The notes beneath the pieces are model-generated. The model saw only the letters and a list, made by a program, of their open reading frames with translations. It was not told the origin of the DNA and searched no databases. A program made the translations under genes and the position numbers. DNA of 64,000 nucleotides. Source: Eucommia ulmoides. Its lineage: Eukaryota; Streptophyta; Magnoliopsida; Garryales; Eucommiaceae. Positions 24,116 through 36,432 of the stretch are shown here, piece by piece (position 1 is the stretch's first letter; every line of letters begins with the position of its first letter). The stretch spans positions 21,626,803 to 21,690,802 of the forward strand of contig CM028339.1 of the NCBI GenBank assembly GCA_016647705.1, written 5' to 3'.

Positions 24116-25912
24116 CCTATATCGACAATCTTACCTCTGACTCCGTCTCAAAAAATCATAAGACCTCCGTCTTTAGGTGTCAAAGACGATAATTTAGTTT
24201 TATCCCATCATGTGTCGAGAACAAACACTATCTAGAAACCATTTGTACTTGCTTACAAATGCTTTTAGATTAACCTACAAGGAGCACCTCAAATAACCTA
24301 AGCGGTACTCAATCTACACTGGTCAAATCTTGTTAGATGGATCAATCTTTGTTCCATTTGAAACCATACCTTCTTATCTTTAGATTTAGGTCAAAAACAA
24401 TTTCTTAATGAATTCCCTATAATATTACAGTTAAAACATTTTACAACTTTCTTAGTTTCAGAAAAGAATTTATGAAACCTCTTTTGTTTAACATTTTTCT
24501 CAAACCTAACATTTTTCTTAAACCAAAACCAGCTTTGTTAAAAACACTTCTATAACTTTCTAAAAGTATTTTTAAATCATTCTCACTATTTGTAAATTTG
24601 AGAAAAATAGAATTCAAATCCTCAACTTTGAATTTTAATTCCATGTTTTCCTTTTCTAAAAAAGATGAAATATTTTTTGAAAGGTGATGTTTAAGAAAAG
24701 TGTTTTCAACTTCATAATTTTCAATCAGTTTGTTTAATGAAGTGACTATACTTTGTAGGGCAATAATTTGAGAACACATGTTTTTATAATCATGTAATAG
24801 TTTTGATAAACATCATATAATTCATCAAAATTTAAAGGACAAGAAATAGAACATTTAGATGCCTCATCCCTAATTGCCATTAGGGAAAGCATCATTGATT
24901 CATCATTGCTTCTTGATGTTTCGGACCTAGTAGAATCTGAATCGTTTCATGTTACTTTCATAGATTTATTCTTGTCCTTCTTTGACTTCTTTTTGTTTTG
25001 TTTTTCTCTTTTTTTGGATCAAGACAGTGTGGTTAAAAATACCCTATTTTATGATAGCAGTAACTTTCAATATCATTCATATTAAAGTTCTTTCTTACAT
25101 GAAAAATTCATCGGGTCATCATCCTAAATTATTTTTTATAAGAGTTATGTCTCGTTCTTGATCACTATGGAGACTTATGTCATCACTGTCATCATTATCA
25201 TCGTCAATTCTCTGAGCTTTAAGTGTAAGGGGTTTTTGTCTGCTAGTACATTTTCCTTATTCATATCCTCAGATAGATGACTCATGAATCATTGGATTGC
25301 CAATGAGCTCATCAATGGTGTATCAGTTTAGATCATTAGCCTCCTCAATAGCCGTCACCTTGGATTCTCAGGTTTTGATTGAAGACCTCAAATTTTTTGC
25401 ACTTTCTCAAGTATTGAATATGGCCTTCCAAGTGCACTGAGACTGTTGTAGATATTTGAGAATCTAGTTTACATATCTTGGATAGCCTTTGTATTTTCCA
25501 TTTTGAAAAGCTCAAACTAGTGGACTAAAGCATTGATTTTGGACTTTTTCACCTGATTTAACCCCTCATGTGTAATCTAGAAAGTATCCCACATTTCTTT
25601 TCCTGACTCGTAATCTTATATCTTGTTATACTCATTCACATCTAATCTACAGATTGAAAGATTAATAGCTTAAACATTAGTAGATAACTTTTTGAAATCA
25701 TCCTTGTCATACTTTTCTCTTTCTTAGTAAGGCCATTAATAGCATGAATATAAGGACCATTTTTAATAACTAACTATGCATCATAGTTAGTAGCTTGTAA
25801 GAAAGTCGTCATTCTTGCCTTCCAGAAAATATAGATGTCACTTGTTAATAGTGGAAGATGGTGCGTAGATTTCCCCCCAGCTAGTATGTTCATGTGATGT
25901 GTCATATGATTG
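24116..25912 (-). pseudogene. Element C gag and protease (decayed)
   Basis: Minus-strand translation from about 25905: an ILAGGKSTH-like start, WKARM-like and YESGKEMWDTF-like strings, and then an open C-terminal stretch (24779-24441) whose NDLKILLESYRSVFNKAGFG parallels NNLKILLGSSRGVFDKAGI in element A. The protease region follows (24200-24116, with 'TPKDGG'). Gag forms the particle and the aspartic protease would cut the polyprotein. Many stops; non-functional. Confidence 0.75.
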
Positions 25913-26222
25913 TGTTAGCTAGGATATAAAGCTACCCAAGATGGGGGTGAATTAGGTATTTAAAAAATTAATCAAATAACTTTAATAAATAAATATTAAA
26001 ATCAATTCAATTTCCCAAACGGTTATTATGTTATTATATAGCAGAAACGTGAATTAACTAAGTGGACAACCAAACTGATAAGAGATAGAAAAACTAACAC
26101 ATAGACTTATAGAGGTTCGAGAATTTACTCTTGCCTATATCCTCTTCCCTAAGCTCCCGTATGGAATTTCCAGGTAGAAACCAAACATTTACAATCCTTT
26201 TCACGAGTAGCAAGTTTAACCT

Positions 26223-28372
26223 TGTTAATCCTGAGATTTTGATGGACAATTAAACGTTGATGTTTTATGTGGGACTAACGATTTGTTTAAGTATTTCAGC
26301 TTATTAGTTTCATATAATGAAGATTTGATGATAAAGATGATAAAGGATTAAGAGGTTGCAGAATTTGAAGAACCTAGGGAAAACAACTCATGTTTAAATT
26401 TCAACTCTTAATATCCCAATTAGGATCACACACGACACAAAAAATATTTTTAAATTATTTTTATAAATATGTGTGTTTTTAATAGGATCCTAATTAGCTA
26501 AATTATTTGCTCCTATGTGTAATTGAAAAAAAAAAATATTTATAATTGATTAAAATTGGAGTTAAGTATTTAGTGCAGTTAATTAAGAAAAGAAAATGGT
26601 TAAAGGGGCAAAAACGTCAATGAGAATGAATTAAAAACGAGTTTAGAAAAGAGATCCAATATCCTTAAGTCAACAGGTAAGTCGATCGGACAAAACTGGT
26701 GAACTCTCTGTATCTCTAAGTTAACAAGTAAGTCGACTGGTGAAGAGAAATGAAACTCTCTGAATCTCTAAGTCAACAGGTAAGTCGACCGGTGAAGAGA
26801 AATGAAACTCTTTGAATCTCTAAGTCGACAAATAGGTCGACCAATGGGTACAGAATCTTTGGCTTAGCTACATCCTGAATCGAGCGGTTAACTATTTATC
26901 TTTGTCGATCGACTGGTGGTGTGTCAGTTTCAGGATATTGTGGAATTCCGAATTTATATCTAAAAGTAATCATTTTTTGTTGGGATTTATGAGAGATTTT
27001 AGGGATTTTATGATATTTAATATATGTTACACCTATTATTTAATTTCTATTGATTTGGTTAATTTAGTTTGAATATTTCTCACTTTTGTACATATAATTA
27101 TTTCTATTCTATTTAATTGAGATTGAGAAATATTTGGGGGACTTAATTGAGAGATTTAAAAGCTATAATTAATTGAATTGAACTAAAATGAAGTCATAAT
27201 GATATAAGAGGTCTAAGAGAGCAATTAAGTGTCATGATAAAAGGGAACTAGCCGTTAAAGAGCTATTTCTAATCCCATATATAAAGATATGCATTTTTTT
27301 TATATAAAAAAAGAGAGATTAAGATATCAGGAGTTCATATTGAGTTTTGCTAAGAGATATCATATTGAGTTTTTGTGAGAGTTTTCTAAGAGACTATCTT
27401 GAGAATTATTGATTGTTAATCATTACTGCTACCGAATCTGAAATAACATCGCTCTATTTATTTTTTCGGTGGATTCCGGGTGAGATTTTTCTAATTAATT
27501 TCTATAATGTATTACTTGATTATTTTTGGAATTTGATCTTTAGAAATTGTTTCTGATTTTTTATTAAAGAAAATATTTTATATACAATTTCTTGAATTTG
27601 ATTACGTGCTCAATTACGTGCTACCCATTTTTCATTAAAAAATCAGATTTTGAGTACCTCACATTTCTATCACTAGTTTTGGGATATTAATTGAGTTTTA
27701 ATTTATCTGGGGTTGTAGAAGCCCCGAGTGAGAAAAATCACTTGTAAATTTTTATTGGTAAGTTGAGTGACGAATCAAATATTATTTGGTGTATTTAATC
27801 AGAGGGTAGCCGGTTTCAGTGTCTTCTTAAAAAGAGATTGAGATAGTAATTCTTCCTAGATTGAATTATTTTGTGTTAATTTTGTAACGGTTCCATCCTT
27901 AGTGAGTAAAATGATATATGGAGTGTTGGTGAGGTTTTGATTCTTTTGCCTTTGTGTTAAAAAGAAATAGGTTATTCTTGAACTTGTAAAAAATAAAGGT
28001 TCTTCCTTAGCCTATGAGAAGGATTTTGTAAAGGTTGATTCTGAGCCTGTAAAAAAATCGTTGTGAGGGTTTGATTCTTACCTTTAAAGGAATCTTGAGT
28101 ATTAGTGGGTGTGACTCTCCGTGGGGCTCGGAGGACTGGATTAGCCAAGAGTAGTTTGGTGAACTAGTATAAATTTCTGGTGTGCTGCAATCTTTATTTT
28201 ATTTATTTTTGTTGTTTGGTGTACATCTAGTTGATTTTATATTTTCATTGTGATATAAAGATAATAATTAATTTGAGATTAAAATTAATTATTTGAGTTA
28301 TTAAAATATTTTCTCTCTGATATTTTTAATTACCGAATTCACCCCCATCTTGGGTATTCCACTAGGCCAACA
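26223..28372 (+). repeat. 5' LTR of element A
   Basis: Starts TGTTAATCCTGAG and ends CACTAGGCCAACA. U3 holds three units of a 52-bp tandem repeat (starts 26702, 26754, 26806), each with paired GTCGAC-like dyads. A TATA box lies at about 27278. It drives transcription of the element in intact members of the family. Confidence 0.9.
27278..27286 (+). promoter_or_regulatory. TATA box of the element A 5' LTR
   Basis: TATATAAAG sits in mid-LTR and is present at the matching place in the 3' LTR (about 33655). The position suits the U3/R border of a Copia LTR. No further core element can be claimed. Confidence 0.5.
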
Positions 28373-28374
28373 AT

Positions 28375-28387
28375 TGGCATCAGAGTT
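28375..28387 (+). other. Primer-binding site, initiator-tRNA-Met type
   Basis: TGGCATCAGAGTT begins two bases after the 5' LTR. Plant Copia elements carry TGGTATCAGAGC here, complementary to initiator tRNA-Met; this copy has a T-to-C change and an altered last base. Confidence 0.8.
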
Positions 28388-28422
28388 GGTTTAGCTCAAT
28401 ATATTTAGCTAACAAAGATCAC

Positions 28423-29945
28423 ATGGCGCACATAATAGGCACACTAGTTGAGGGGCAATCTATGCACCGACCACCTTTGTTTACAGGTGAAAGTTATTCA
28501 TTTTGGAAAGACAGAATGGTAGCCTTCCTTTAGGGTACAAATTATGATGCGTGGCTAACAATCGAGGATGGTCCGTTATTCTAATGGAAAACAGAGTTGA
28601 GAAGAAGAAGAACAACTAATTGCTTCCGAAACTCTCCATAAACTCTTAGGCTATTAAAATTCTACTTTTCTCTTTAGATGCTAATGAATATTCTAGAGTT
28701 TCAGGTTGTAAATCTGTAAAGGAGATGTGGAATAAGCTACAAGTTACCCATGAAGGGACAAGTCAAGTGAATCAATCAAAAATCAACGCTCTTAAGAGAA
28801 AATTTGAGTTATTCAGAATGGAGAAAAATGAATTGATTCATGAGATGTATACTCGCTTAAACAAAATTTGCAACAACTTGAGTCAACTTGAAAAGCCATA
28901 CTCCATGGAGGATAGAGAACGAAAGGCCCTAAGGTCCTTAACAAAAATGTGGGAGTCAAAGGTTATGGAAATTGAGGAAGCAAAGGATCTTGGCAAATAC
29001 GAAATTGATGATCTCATAGGCAACTTGATGACTCATGAATCAGTGATTAAAGGATATGAGGATGATACCAAAAATTGCAAGAGGAAATCATTGGCGCTAA
29101 AAGCTCAAAAAATTGAAGAAGATGATAACAGTAATGATGAAAGTCTTGACAGTGAGGAAGAGAAAGACGTAGCGCTTCTCACAAAGAATTTTAGAAGAAT
29201 GACTCAGAGCACATTCCGTGGGAGAAGAAACCTCAACATGACTAAAGTAGAATGTTACAACTGTCACAAGACATGTCACTTTCAAAGTGATTGCCCTGAA
29301 CCGAAAAAGGATAAAGAAAAGGAAAAGAAGAAGAAAGAAAAGAAGAAAGCAAAGAAGAGTAAAAAGAAATCCATGAAGGCTACTTGGGATGATACTGATT
29401 CAAGTAGCTTGAAAAAATCAAATAGTGAAGATACGTCCATGTTTGCATTAATGGCCACTAGTGGTGAAGTAACTGAATGTTCAAGTTCTTGTCCTTTAGA
29501 TTTTGATGAATTATTTGATATTTATCAAGAACTTTCACATGATTATAAAAACCAATGTTCTAAAATAAATTCCTTTCAAAGTACAATTAACACATTAAAC
29601 AAGTAAGTGGTGGACTACGAATCTAAAAACAATAAATTGAAATCCAAATTGGTGGATTTGCAATCAATTGTTCTCAAATTCACCGACGGTGAAAATAACT
29701 TGAAAATACTTTTGGGAAGTTCACGTGGAGTTTTTGATAAAGCCGGTATTAGATTTCAAAAAAATCTTAAACAAAAACATTTTCATAAATTCTTTTCTGA
29801 AACCAAGGATCTTGTTAGATGTTTTAAATGTAATGTTGTAAGGTATACTATTCGTAGATGTTTTGTTAAAATATCTAACTGTAGACAAGTTTGGATTCCA
29901 AAAAGAACTAAAATTGTCCCGACTAATAAGATTGGACCCACTTAG
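28423..29945 (+). pseudogene. Element A gag with zinc knuckle (broken)
   Basis: Starts at ATG 28423, giving MAHIIGTLVEGQSMHRPPLF and the Copia gag string WKDRM. Stops near 28531 and 28570 and a frameshift break the first 100 codons. The frame is then open from 28725 to a TAA at 29604-29606 and continues to 29945. It holds the UBN2-type gag core, a zinc knuckle at 29253-29294 with the C-x2-C-x4-H-x4-C spacing (its usual glycines replaced by His and Cys), then a lysine-rich tail. In the family it binds RNA and assembles the particle. The C-terminal part is coiled-coil-like. Confidence 0.85.
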
Positions 29946-29989
29946 GCTAGGTACCACTTAGGAACTATGTGAGGTGCTCCTTGCAGGTT

Positions 29990-30667
29990 ATTTTAAAAGC
30001 TTCAATAAACAAAGACAAATGGTTCCTGGATAGTGGTTGTTCTCGACACATGACGAGAGATAAAGAAAAATTTACATCTTTGATACCTAAAGATGGAGGT
30101 CATGTGACTTTTGGAGACAACGCAAATGGTAAATTATCGGTATAGGTAATATCGGTAATGGTACTACTATTATTAAAGATGTGTTACTAGTTGATGGAGT
30201 TAAACATAATTTGCTTAGTATTAGTCAACTATGTGATAAGGGCTATAATGTTATATTTTATCATGATATATGCATTATTAAGAATAGTCATGATAATAGT
30301 ATCTTGCTAGTTGCATAACGTTTTGAGAATGTTTATACTTACTCATTTGATGATTTTAATTCTCAAAATTTATATTGTTTAAATGTTTTATCTGAAAATA
30401 GTTAGTTATGGCATAAAAGACTTGGGCATGCTAATATGGAGTTAATCTCTACCTTATATAAGAAGAGACTCGTACGTGGCCTACCTGATTTGAAATTTGT
30501 GAAAGATAAAATATGTGATGCATGTCAATTAGGCAAGCAGGTTAGATCATCATTTTAGAAAAAGATGCACACGTCTATGTCTAGATATCTTGAATTATTG
30601 CATCTTGATTTGTTTGGGCCTAACTCTTTTGCTAGTTTTGGTGGTAAGTTTTATGTATTTGTTATAG
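29990..30667 (+). pseudogene. Element A protease and integrase N-terminus (broken)
   Basis: The aspartic-protease motif WFLDSGCSRHMT is at about 30020-30055, with the catalytic D-S-G intact. Further on come an NLLSISQLC phrase and the integrase HHCC zinc site (WHKRLGH near 30410 and CDACQLGK near 30520), then the first catalytic Asp in HLDLFGP (about 30600). Nonsense codons and at least two frameshifts lie between these motifs. The protease would mature the polyprotein; the zinc domain belongs to integrase. Confidence 0.8.
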
Positions 30668-31540
30668 TTGATGATTATTTCAGACTTACCTAGGTATTAT
30701 TTTCTTACTAAGAAAAGTGAGGTTGCTTCTCTTCTAGCTAAATTTTGTAAACATGTTCAAAATGAGAAGCAGTGCTCCATTATTAACATTCGTAGTGACA
30801 GAGGAAGAGAGTTTAAGAATGATGATGTGGTAAGTTATTGTGATGAGCATGGTTATGCTCATAAATTTTTTGCACCAAGATCACCACAACAAAATGGTAT
30901 AGTGGAAAGGAAGAACATGACACTTCAAGATATGGTCAGAACGATGCTTAGTGAAAATTATTTACCAACCTACTTCTGGGCCGAAGCAGTAAGTACAGCT
31001 TGCCACTTAGTAAATCGAGTATCAATTCGTAGAGGGTTTAACAAAACCCCATATGAAATCTTGAATGGTAAGACTCCTATTATTTATTATTTTAAAGTTT
31101 TTGGATGCCAGTGTTTTATTTTAAATGACAAGGATAATCTTGATAAATTTGATGCTAAATCTAATTATGGAATTTTCCTTGGATATGCTACTAACAGTAA
31201 GGTCTATAGAGTTTATAATAAACGTACATTAGTAGTAGAAGAAACAATGCATGTTATTTTTGAGGAAGCTAATCCATTCTTGTCGAGAAAGATTTTGAAT
31301 AATGATGATGCAGGTATTTTAAATAATCAAAACGAAGGTGATAATGTACCTAAGGAGTCCCAACAAGAGAAAGAATCTAAGGAAAATGATTCGACTTTAC
31401 CAAGAGCTATAAAAACAGTACCAGGACATTCAATAAAAGAAATCATCGATAATTTCGAAAGAGGTGTGGAATTTGAAATGAGCATGATGGGAGAATTGAA
31501 TTTGTTTCTTGGATTGCAAATTAAGCGAACCAAAGAATGA
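30668..31540 (+). pseudogene. Element A integrase core joined to the RT tail; RT core deleted
   Basis: An open frame of 290 codons. Residues 1-110 hold the integrase core, with the second catalytic Asp in RSDRGREF and the Glu in PQQNGIVERKN. The integrase C-terminal region (YEILNGKTP, GIFLGYATNSKVYRVYN) and the linker with IKTVPGHSIKEI follow. At about residue 262 the frame jumps to FEMSMMGELNLFLGLQIK, which in related elements (C here) lies after the reverse-transcriptase core. The YxDD site and about 260 residues are missing without loss of frame. It ends at a TGA that replaces a sense codon in relatives. Confidence 0.85.
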
Positions 31541-32352
31541 ATATTTATAAACTAAGCTAAATACACCAAGGAGCTGTTGAAGAAATATGAATTAGAAGGC
31601 GCTAAAGAGTATAAAACTCCCATGGCAACGGCTACAAAGATAGAAAAAAATGATACGGGCAAAAGTGTTAGTGAAAAAATATATCGAGGTATGATTGGTA
31701 GTTTGTTGTATTTAACTGCTAGACCTGACATTATGTATAGTGTTTGTCTTTGTGCTAAATTTCAGTCATGTCCTAAAGAATCGCACTTGACTGCAGTTAA
31801 GCGAATTTTTCGATACATAAAGAGGACGATTGATCTAGGATTATGGTATCCTAGGGGGAGTGATTTTAAATTGGTAAGTTACTCCGATGCTGATTTTATC
31901 GGTTACAAAGTTGAGCGAAAAAACATAAGTGGATCATGTCATTTGTTAGGACATGCTCTAGTTTCTCGGTCAAGCAAAAAACAGAATTTAATAGCCTTAT
32001 CCACTACTAAGGCTGAATATATGGCAGCTGGTAACTATTGCGCTAAAATTTTATATATTAAGCAACAGTTAAATGACTCTGGAATTTGTATGGAGGAGGT
32101 CCCGATCTTTTGTGATAATAAAAATGTTATTTGTCTAGGTAAGAATCCTATGCAGCACTCACGAACTAAGTACATAGAGATTAGACATCACTTTTTTCGT
32201 GACTACATTCAGAAAAAGGGACATTGTTATTAAGTATATTGGTACCTCCGACCAGCTTGCTGATGTTTTTACCAAACTACTAGCAGAAAATCAGTTTGTG
32301 AAAATCATACATGGTTTGGGTATGGCTAGGCATAATGATGCTTGCCTAAAGT
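31541..32352 (+). pseudogene. Element A RNase H region
   Basis: Continues in the same frame after two stops (31538 and about 31556). It holds KIYRGMIGSLLYLTARPDI, the RNase H Asp in YSDADF, the Glu in TTKAEYMAA, the Asp in FCDNKN and the terminal QHSRTKYIEIRHHFF. A frameshift near 32225 moves the last part (LADVFTK-like, ending about 32352) to another frame. RNase H degrades the RNA strand during reverse transcription. Confidence 0.85.
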
Positions 32353-32590
32353 AGAATTATCATGTCTTCCCCCCTCCCTAAATTTTATTTTTGAGATGAC
32401 AAATGGGGAGAATTAGTTGATATTTTATTGAATATCTTAATGGGGGGTTTATTTTTATATTTATGCTTTATTGATAATATTTTTAATATCTTTATTCTTA
32501 TGCTTAAAAGAGTTATAAAACCCGTCCTCGAATTCAGGGGTAGCATAGTTCATTATTGTTTTGAAGAAAACATCAAAGTTAATTGTAATC

Positions 32591-32606
32591 ATAAAAAATG
32601 GGGAGA
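32591..32606 (+). other. Polypurine tract of element A
   Basis: ATAAAAAATGGGGAGA lies directly before the 3' LTR. A similar purine run at 32399-32411 (ACAAATGGGGAGA), about 200 bp upstream, is a second copy of the motif. Confidence 0.75.
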
Positions 32607-32607
32607 T

Positions 32608-34756
32608 TGTTGATTTTGAGATTTTGATGGACAATTAAATGTTGATGTTTTTGGTAGGACTAACAATTTGTTTAAGTGTTTCAGTTTATTAGTTTCATAT
32701 GATGAAGATTTGATGATAAAGATGCTAAAGGATTAAGAGGTTGCAGAATTTGAAGAATCTAAGAAAACCAACTCAGGTTTAAATTTCAACTCTTAATATC
32801 CCAATTAGGATCACACACGACACAAAAAAAATTAATGATTTTTATAAATATATGTGTTTTTAATAGGATCCTAATTAGCTAAATTATTTACTCCTATGTG
32901 TAATTGAAGAAGAAATATTTATAATTGATTAAAATTGGAGTTAAGTATTTAGTGGAGTTAATTAAGAAAATAAAATGGTTAAAGGGGCAGAAATGCCAAT
33001 GAGAATGAATTAAAAACAAGTTTAGAAAAGAGATCCAATATCCTTAAGTCAACTGGTAAGTCGATCGGACAAAATAGAATAACTCTCTCTATCTCTAAGT
33101 CGACAAGTAAGTCGACCGGTAAAGAGAAATAGAACTCTCTGAATCTTTAAATTGACAGGTAAGTCGACCGGTGAAGAGAAATAGAACTCTCTGAATCTCT
33201 AAGTTGACAGATAGGCCGACCGATGGGCACATAATCTTTGGCATAGCTATATCTTGAATCGAGCAGTCGACTACTGATCTTGGTCGGTCGACTAGTGTGT
33301 CAGTTTCAGGATATTGTGGAATTTCGAATTTATATCTAAAAGTAGCCATTTTTTTGTTGGGATTTATGAGAGATTTTAGGGATTTTATGATATTTAAGAT
33401 ATGTTACACCTACTATTTAATTCTTATTGATTTGGTTAATTAAGTTTGAATATTTCTCACTTTGGTACATATAATTGTTTCTATTCTATTTAATTGAGAT
33501 TGAGAAATATTTGTGGGACTTAATTGAGAGATTTAAAAGTTATAATTAAATGAATTGAACCAAAATGAAGTCATAATGATATAAGGGGTCTAAAAGAGCA
33601 ATTACGTGTCATGATAAATGAGAACTAGCTATTAGAGAGCTTTTTCTAATCCCATATATAAAGACTTGTGTTTTTTCATGTCAAAAAATAGAGATTAAGA
33701 AATCAAGAGATCATATTGAGCTTTTCTGAGAGATATCATACTGAGTTTTTGTGAGAACTTGTCTAAGAGACTATCTCGAGAATCATTGACTATTAATCAT
33801 TGCTGCTATCAAATCTGAAGTAACATCACTCTATTTATTTTTTCGGTGAATTCCGGGTGAAATCTTTCCAATTACTTTCTATATTGTATTACTTGATTAT
33901 TTTTGAAATATGATCTTTAGAAATTGTTTCTGATTTTTTATTAAAGAAAATATGTCATAAACAATTTCTTGAATTTGATTACGTGCTCAATTACGTGCTA
34001 CCCATTTTTTTTTTTTTGTTAAAAATTAGATTTTGAGTATCTCACATTTGTATTATTAGTTTTGGGATATTAATTGAGTTTTAATTTATCTTGGGTGGTA
34101 GAAGCTCTGAGTGAGAAAAATCACTTGTCAATTTTTATTGGTAAGTTGAGTGATAAATTAAATACTGTTAGGTGTATTTAATCGAAGGGTAGCCGATTTC
34201 AGTCTCTTTCAGTAAAGAGATTGAGGTAGTAATTCTTCCTGAATTGAATTATTTTATGTGAATTTTGTAACGGTTCAATCATTACTGGGTAAAAGGATAT
34301 TTGGAGTGTTGGTGAGGTTTTGATTATTTTGCCTTTATGTTAAAAAGAATTAGGTTATTCTAAAACTTGTAAAAAGTAGAGGTTCTTCCTTAGCCTGTGA
34401 AAAAGATTTTGTAAAGGTTAATTCTAAGCCTGTAAAAGAATCGTTGTGAGGGTTTGGTTCCTATCTTTAAAGGAATCTTGAGTATTAGTGGGTGCGACTC
34501 TCTATTGGGCTTAGAAGACTGTATTAGTCAAGAGTAGCTTGGTGAACCAACATAAATTTCTAGTGTGATACAATTTTTATTTTATTTATTTTTATTGTTT
34601 GGTGTGCACCTAGTTGATTTTATATTTCCGTTGTGATATAAAGATAATAATTAATTTATGATTAAAATTAATTATTTGAGTTATTAAAGTATTTTCTCTC
34701 TGATATTTTTAATTACCCAATTCACCTCCCTTCTTGGGTATTCCACTGGGCCAACA
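32608..34756 (+). repeat. 3' LTR of element A
   Basis: 2149 bp, TGTTGATTTTGAG to CACTGGGCCAACA, aligned along its full length with 26223-28372. It carries the same 52-bp repeat zone (33060-33230) and TATA position. Short frames within it are not genes. Confidence 0.9.
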
Positions 34757-35877
34757 AACCTAATTCTTTTCAAGACTTAGAATCAAATCTTTACAAAAAC
34801 AATTCTAGGTTGAAGACTAACCGAATTCTTTTACAGATTCAGAATCAAACCTTTCTTAGGTTGAAGATTAACCCTGCTTAGGTAATGTCCCTTTATGCCT
34901 AATCCACTCTTACTTAGACCAAATACCTATAGGTCTAAGCTACAACTCATATATATATATATATAATAATTTCATCTTACAGGAGCTTCCACCAACTCAA
35001 TTCAAACTTAAACTCAATTAATGTCCCGAAAGGCTAGTGATAGAACTATGTGAGAAAATAAATCAGATTTTATCAATTAGAGCATACATATTTACAAAAA
35101 AAAAAAAAAAAAATATTTTAAACATTTTCAATATATTCTATCAAAAATAATTTTCAATTACAAAGATGACAAGTTCAAATAATCAAGCTATATAAAACAA
35201 GAATAGCGCAATTAATTTGAGCAATACAAAATAGTCAGAGAGATCTCATCGGGATAGCCTTCAGAAAAATATATAATAGAAATGTAATATCAACTCAAAG
35301 TTTTCGCAATAGTTTCTATTAGGAATTTCTTCAAAAAAAACTTTCTCTAAAAATAAATTCCAAAAAAATATAACCTCTTACAAAATGTGATTTGATCTTT
35401 GATTCTTGATAGACAGAAAGATGAAATTAGGCTCTAAATCAATCGTTCAACCAGTCAGCCGACCGATTTGCCTAAAACCCCAAAAACAACTATCCTGAAT
35501 CATTAGGTTGATTGTTCAGGTCGAAAATCCAAATTTTCTCATTTTTCAAATATTTTATTGATCAAGCTCTTAGGAAAAATATTTGGACACTTAAATTTAT
35601 CACTTCTTACCATATTAAAAATATTTCAAATTATTTTCAAGTGTCATGTGTGATCCTAATCTGGTTGCATTAAGAGTTCTAGAAGAGTTATGTTTTTTCA
35701 CTTAGAAATACAAAAACATCTTCAATTTCTTCATGACAACCATCTTGATCTTTATCATAACTCTTTATAATATTTGCTCATTGAAGTATTGGAACTAAAA
35801 TATGAAATACTCGATAAATGTATTAGTTCCTCAAAACATCAACATTAATTACTTCATCAAAATATCCAGGATCAACA

Positions 35878-36432
35878 CATAACGTTAAGGATCCACTCAC
35901 CAAAGGTCAAATTTCAGAGAGAATTAATTAATCATCAAGGAGAATGAAGCTAATCCTATAACAAAATAATTATCATAATGGCAACCCAACTTACTTGACT
36001 AGAGATCTCAAGATCTAAGTTCAAGAGACAACTGAATTATGAAGGTGATTGCATGTATCACCTTATAAATTTAATATCCATTATTCATTCCTAGGATAAA
36101 ATAGTGATGATTGAAATATGTGTGATGATTTCTAGAAGTTGATAGTATCAAGAAGAGTATTAGAGAATACATTATATTGGAGATCATTTATATGAGTGTG
36201 AACTTGGTTGGTTCCATAAGAATGAGAAGACTAAATTCCCCAAGCACTCACGATAAAATGAGGGTGTTTAGGACCAAAATTAATGCAACCAAAGTGTCTA
36301 GGGTCTGGAGACAATTGTGTTGTTTCTATTGTCTTGGTTTGCATCAAATGCCAAACAGTTCAAGACATCATGTTTATTGGTCAGTTGAGTAAATTCAATA
36401 GATTCTCAATAGGGAATGTTCAAGGCCAAAAT
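35878..36432 (+). pseudogene. Copia pol 3' tail remnant (another family)
   Basis: The first frame reads KDPLTKGQISERI, the usual last motif of the Copia RNase H region (DPLTKG), and the next frame has a GNPTY string found just after it in Tork-type elements. The rest (36060-36432) is noncoding downstream sequence of that element. Element C is inserted at its left edge and the CACTA element at its right. No LTR could be identified. Confidence 0.55.

Larger units (their letters stand above)
26223..34756 (+). mobile_element. Element A: complete Copia element, TSD AACCT, lacks RT core
   Basis: 8534 bp with LTRs of 2150 bp (26223-28372) and 2149 bp (32608-34756), a primer-binding site, gag, protease, integrase, RNase H and a polypurine tract, flanked by perfect AACCT repeats (26218-26222 and 34757-34761). 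In the first ~225 bp of the two LTRs I counted about 17 differences, mostly transitions, so it is not recent. The internal region is about 4.2 kb against about 5.0 kb in relative C; the difference equals the missing reverse-transcriptase core. It therefore needed, or would need, enzyme from another copy (inference). Confidence 0.92.
13286..35877 (-). mobile_element. Element C: reverse Copia retrotransposon, opened by three insertion events
   Basis: Pieces of one minus-strand Copia element line up across the insertions. 5' LTR: 34757-35877 plus 25913-26222. Gag and protease: 24116-25912. GAG-pre-integrase: 19142-19320 and 16400-16605. Integrase, reverse transcriptase and RNase H: 13770-16400. 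Polypurine tract: 13556-13571. Truncated 3' LTR: 13286-13555. The internal pieces add up to about 5.0 kb. The gene order matches that of element A on the plus strand, its close relative. Each break coincides with an LTR bounded by short duplications, so C is the oldest layer of this nest. All coding parts carry stops. Right flank: a different Copia tail (35878). Confidence 0.85.
25913..35877 (-). repeat. Element C 5' LTR, split by element A
   Basis: Part 25913-26222 (starting TGTTAGCTAGG, then the 'ctacccaagatggggg' block) plus 34757-35877 (ending GATCAACA). Without element A it is about 1.43 kb. The AACCT at 26218-26222 is duplicated at 34757-34761, marking the later insertion. The right side includes a tandem AT tract at 34949-34965. 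Confidence 0.8.
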
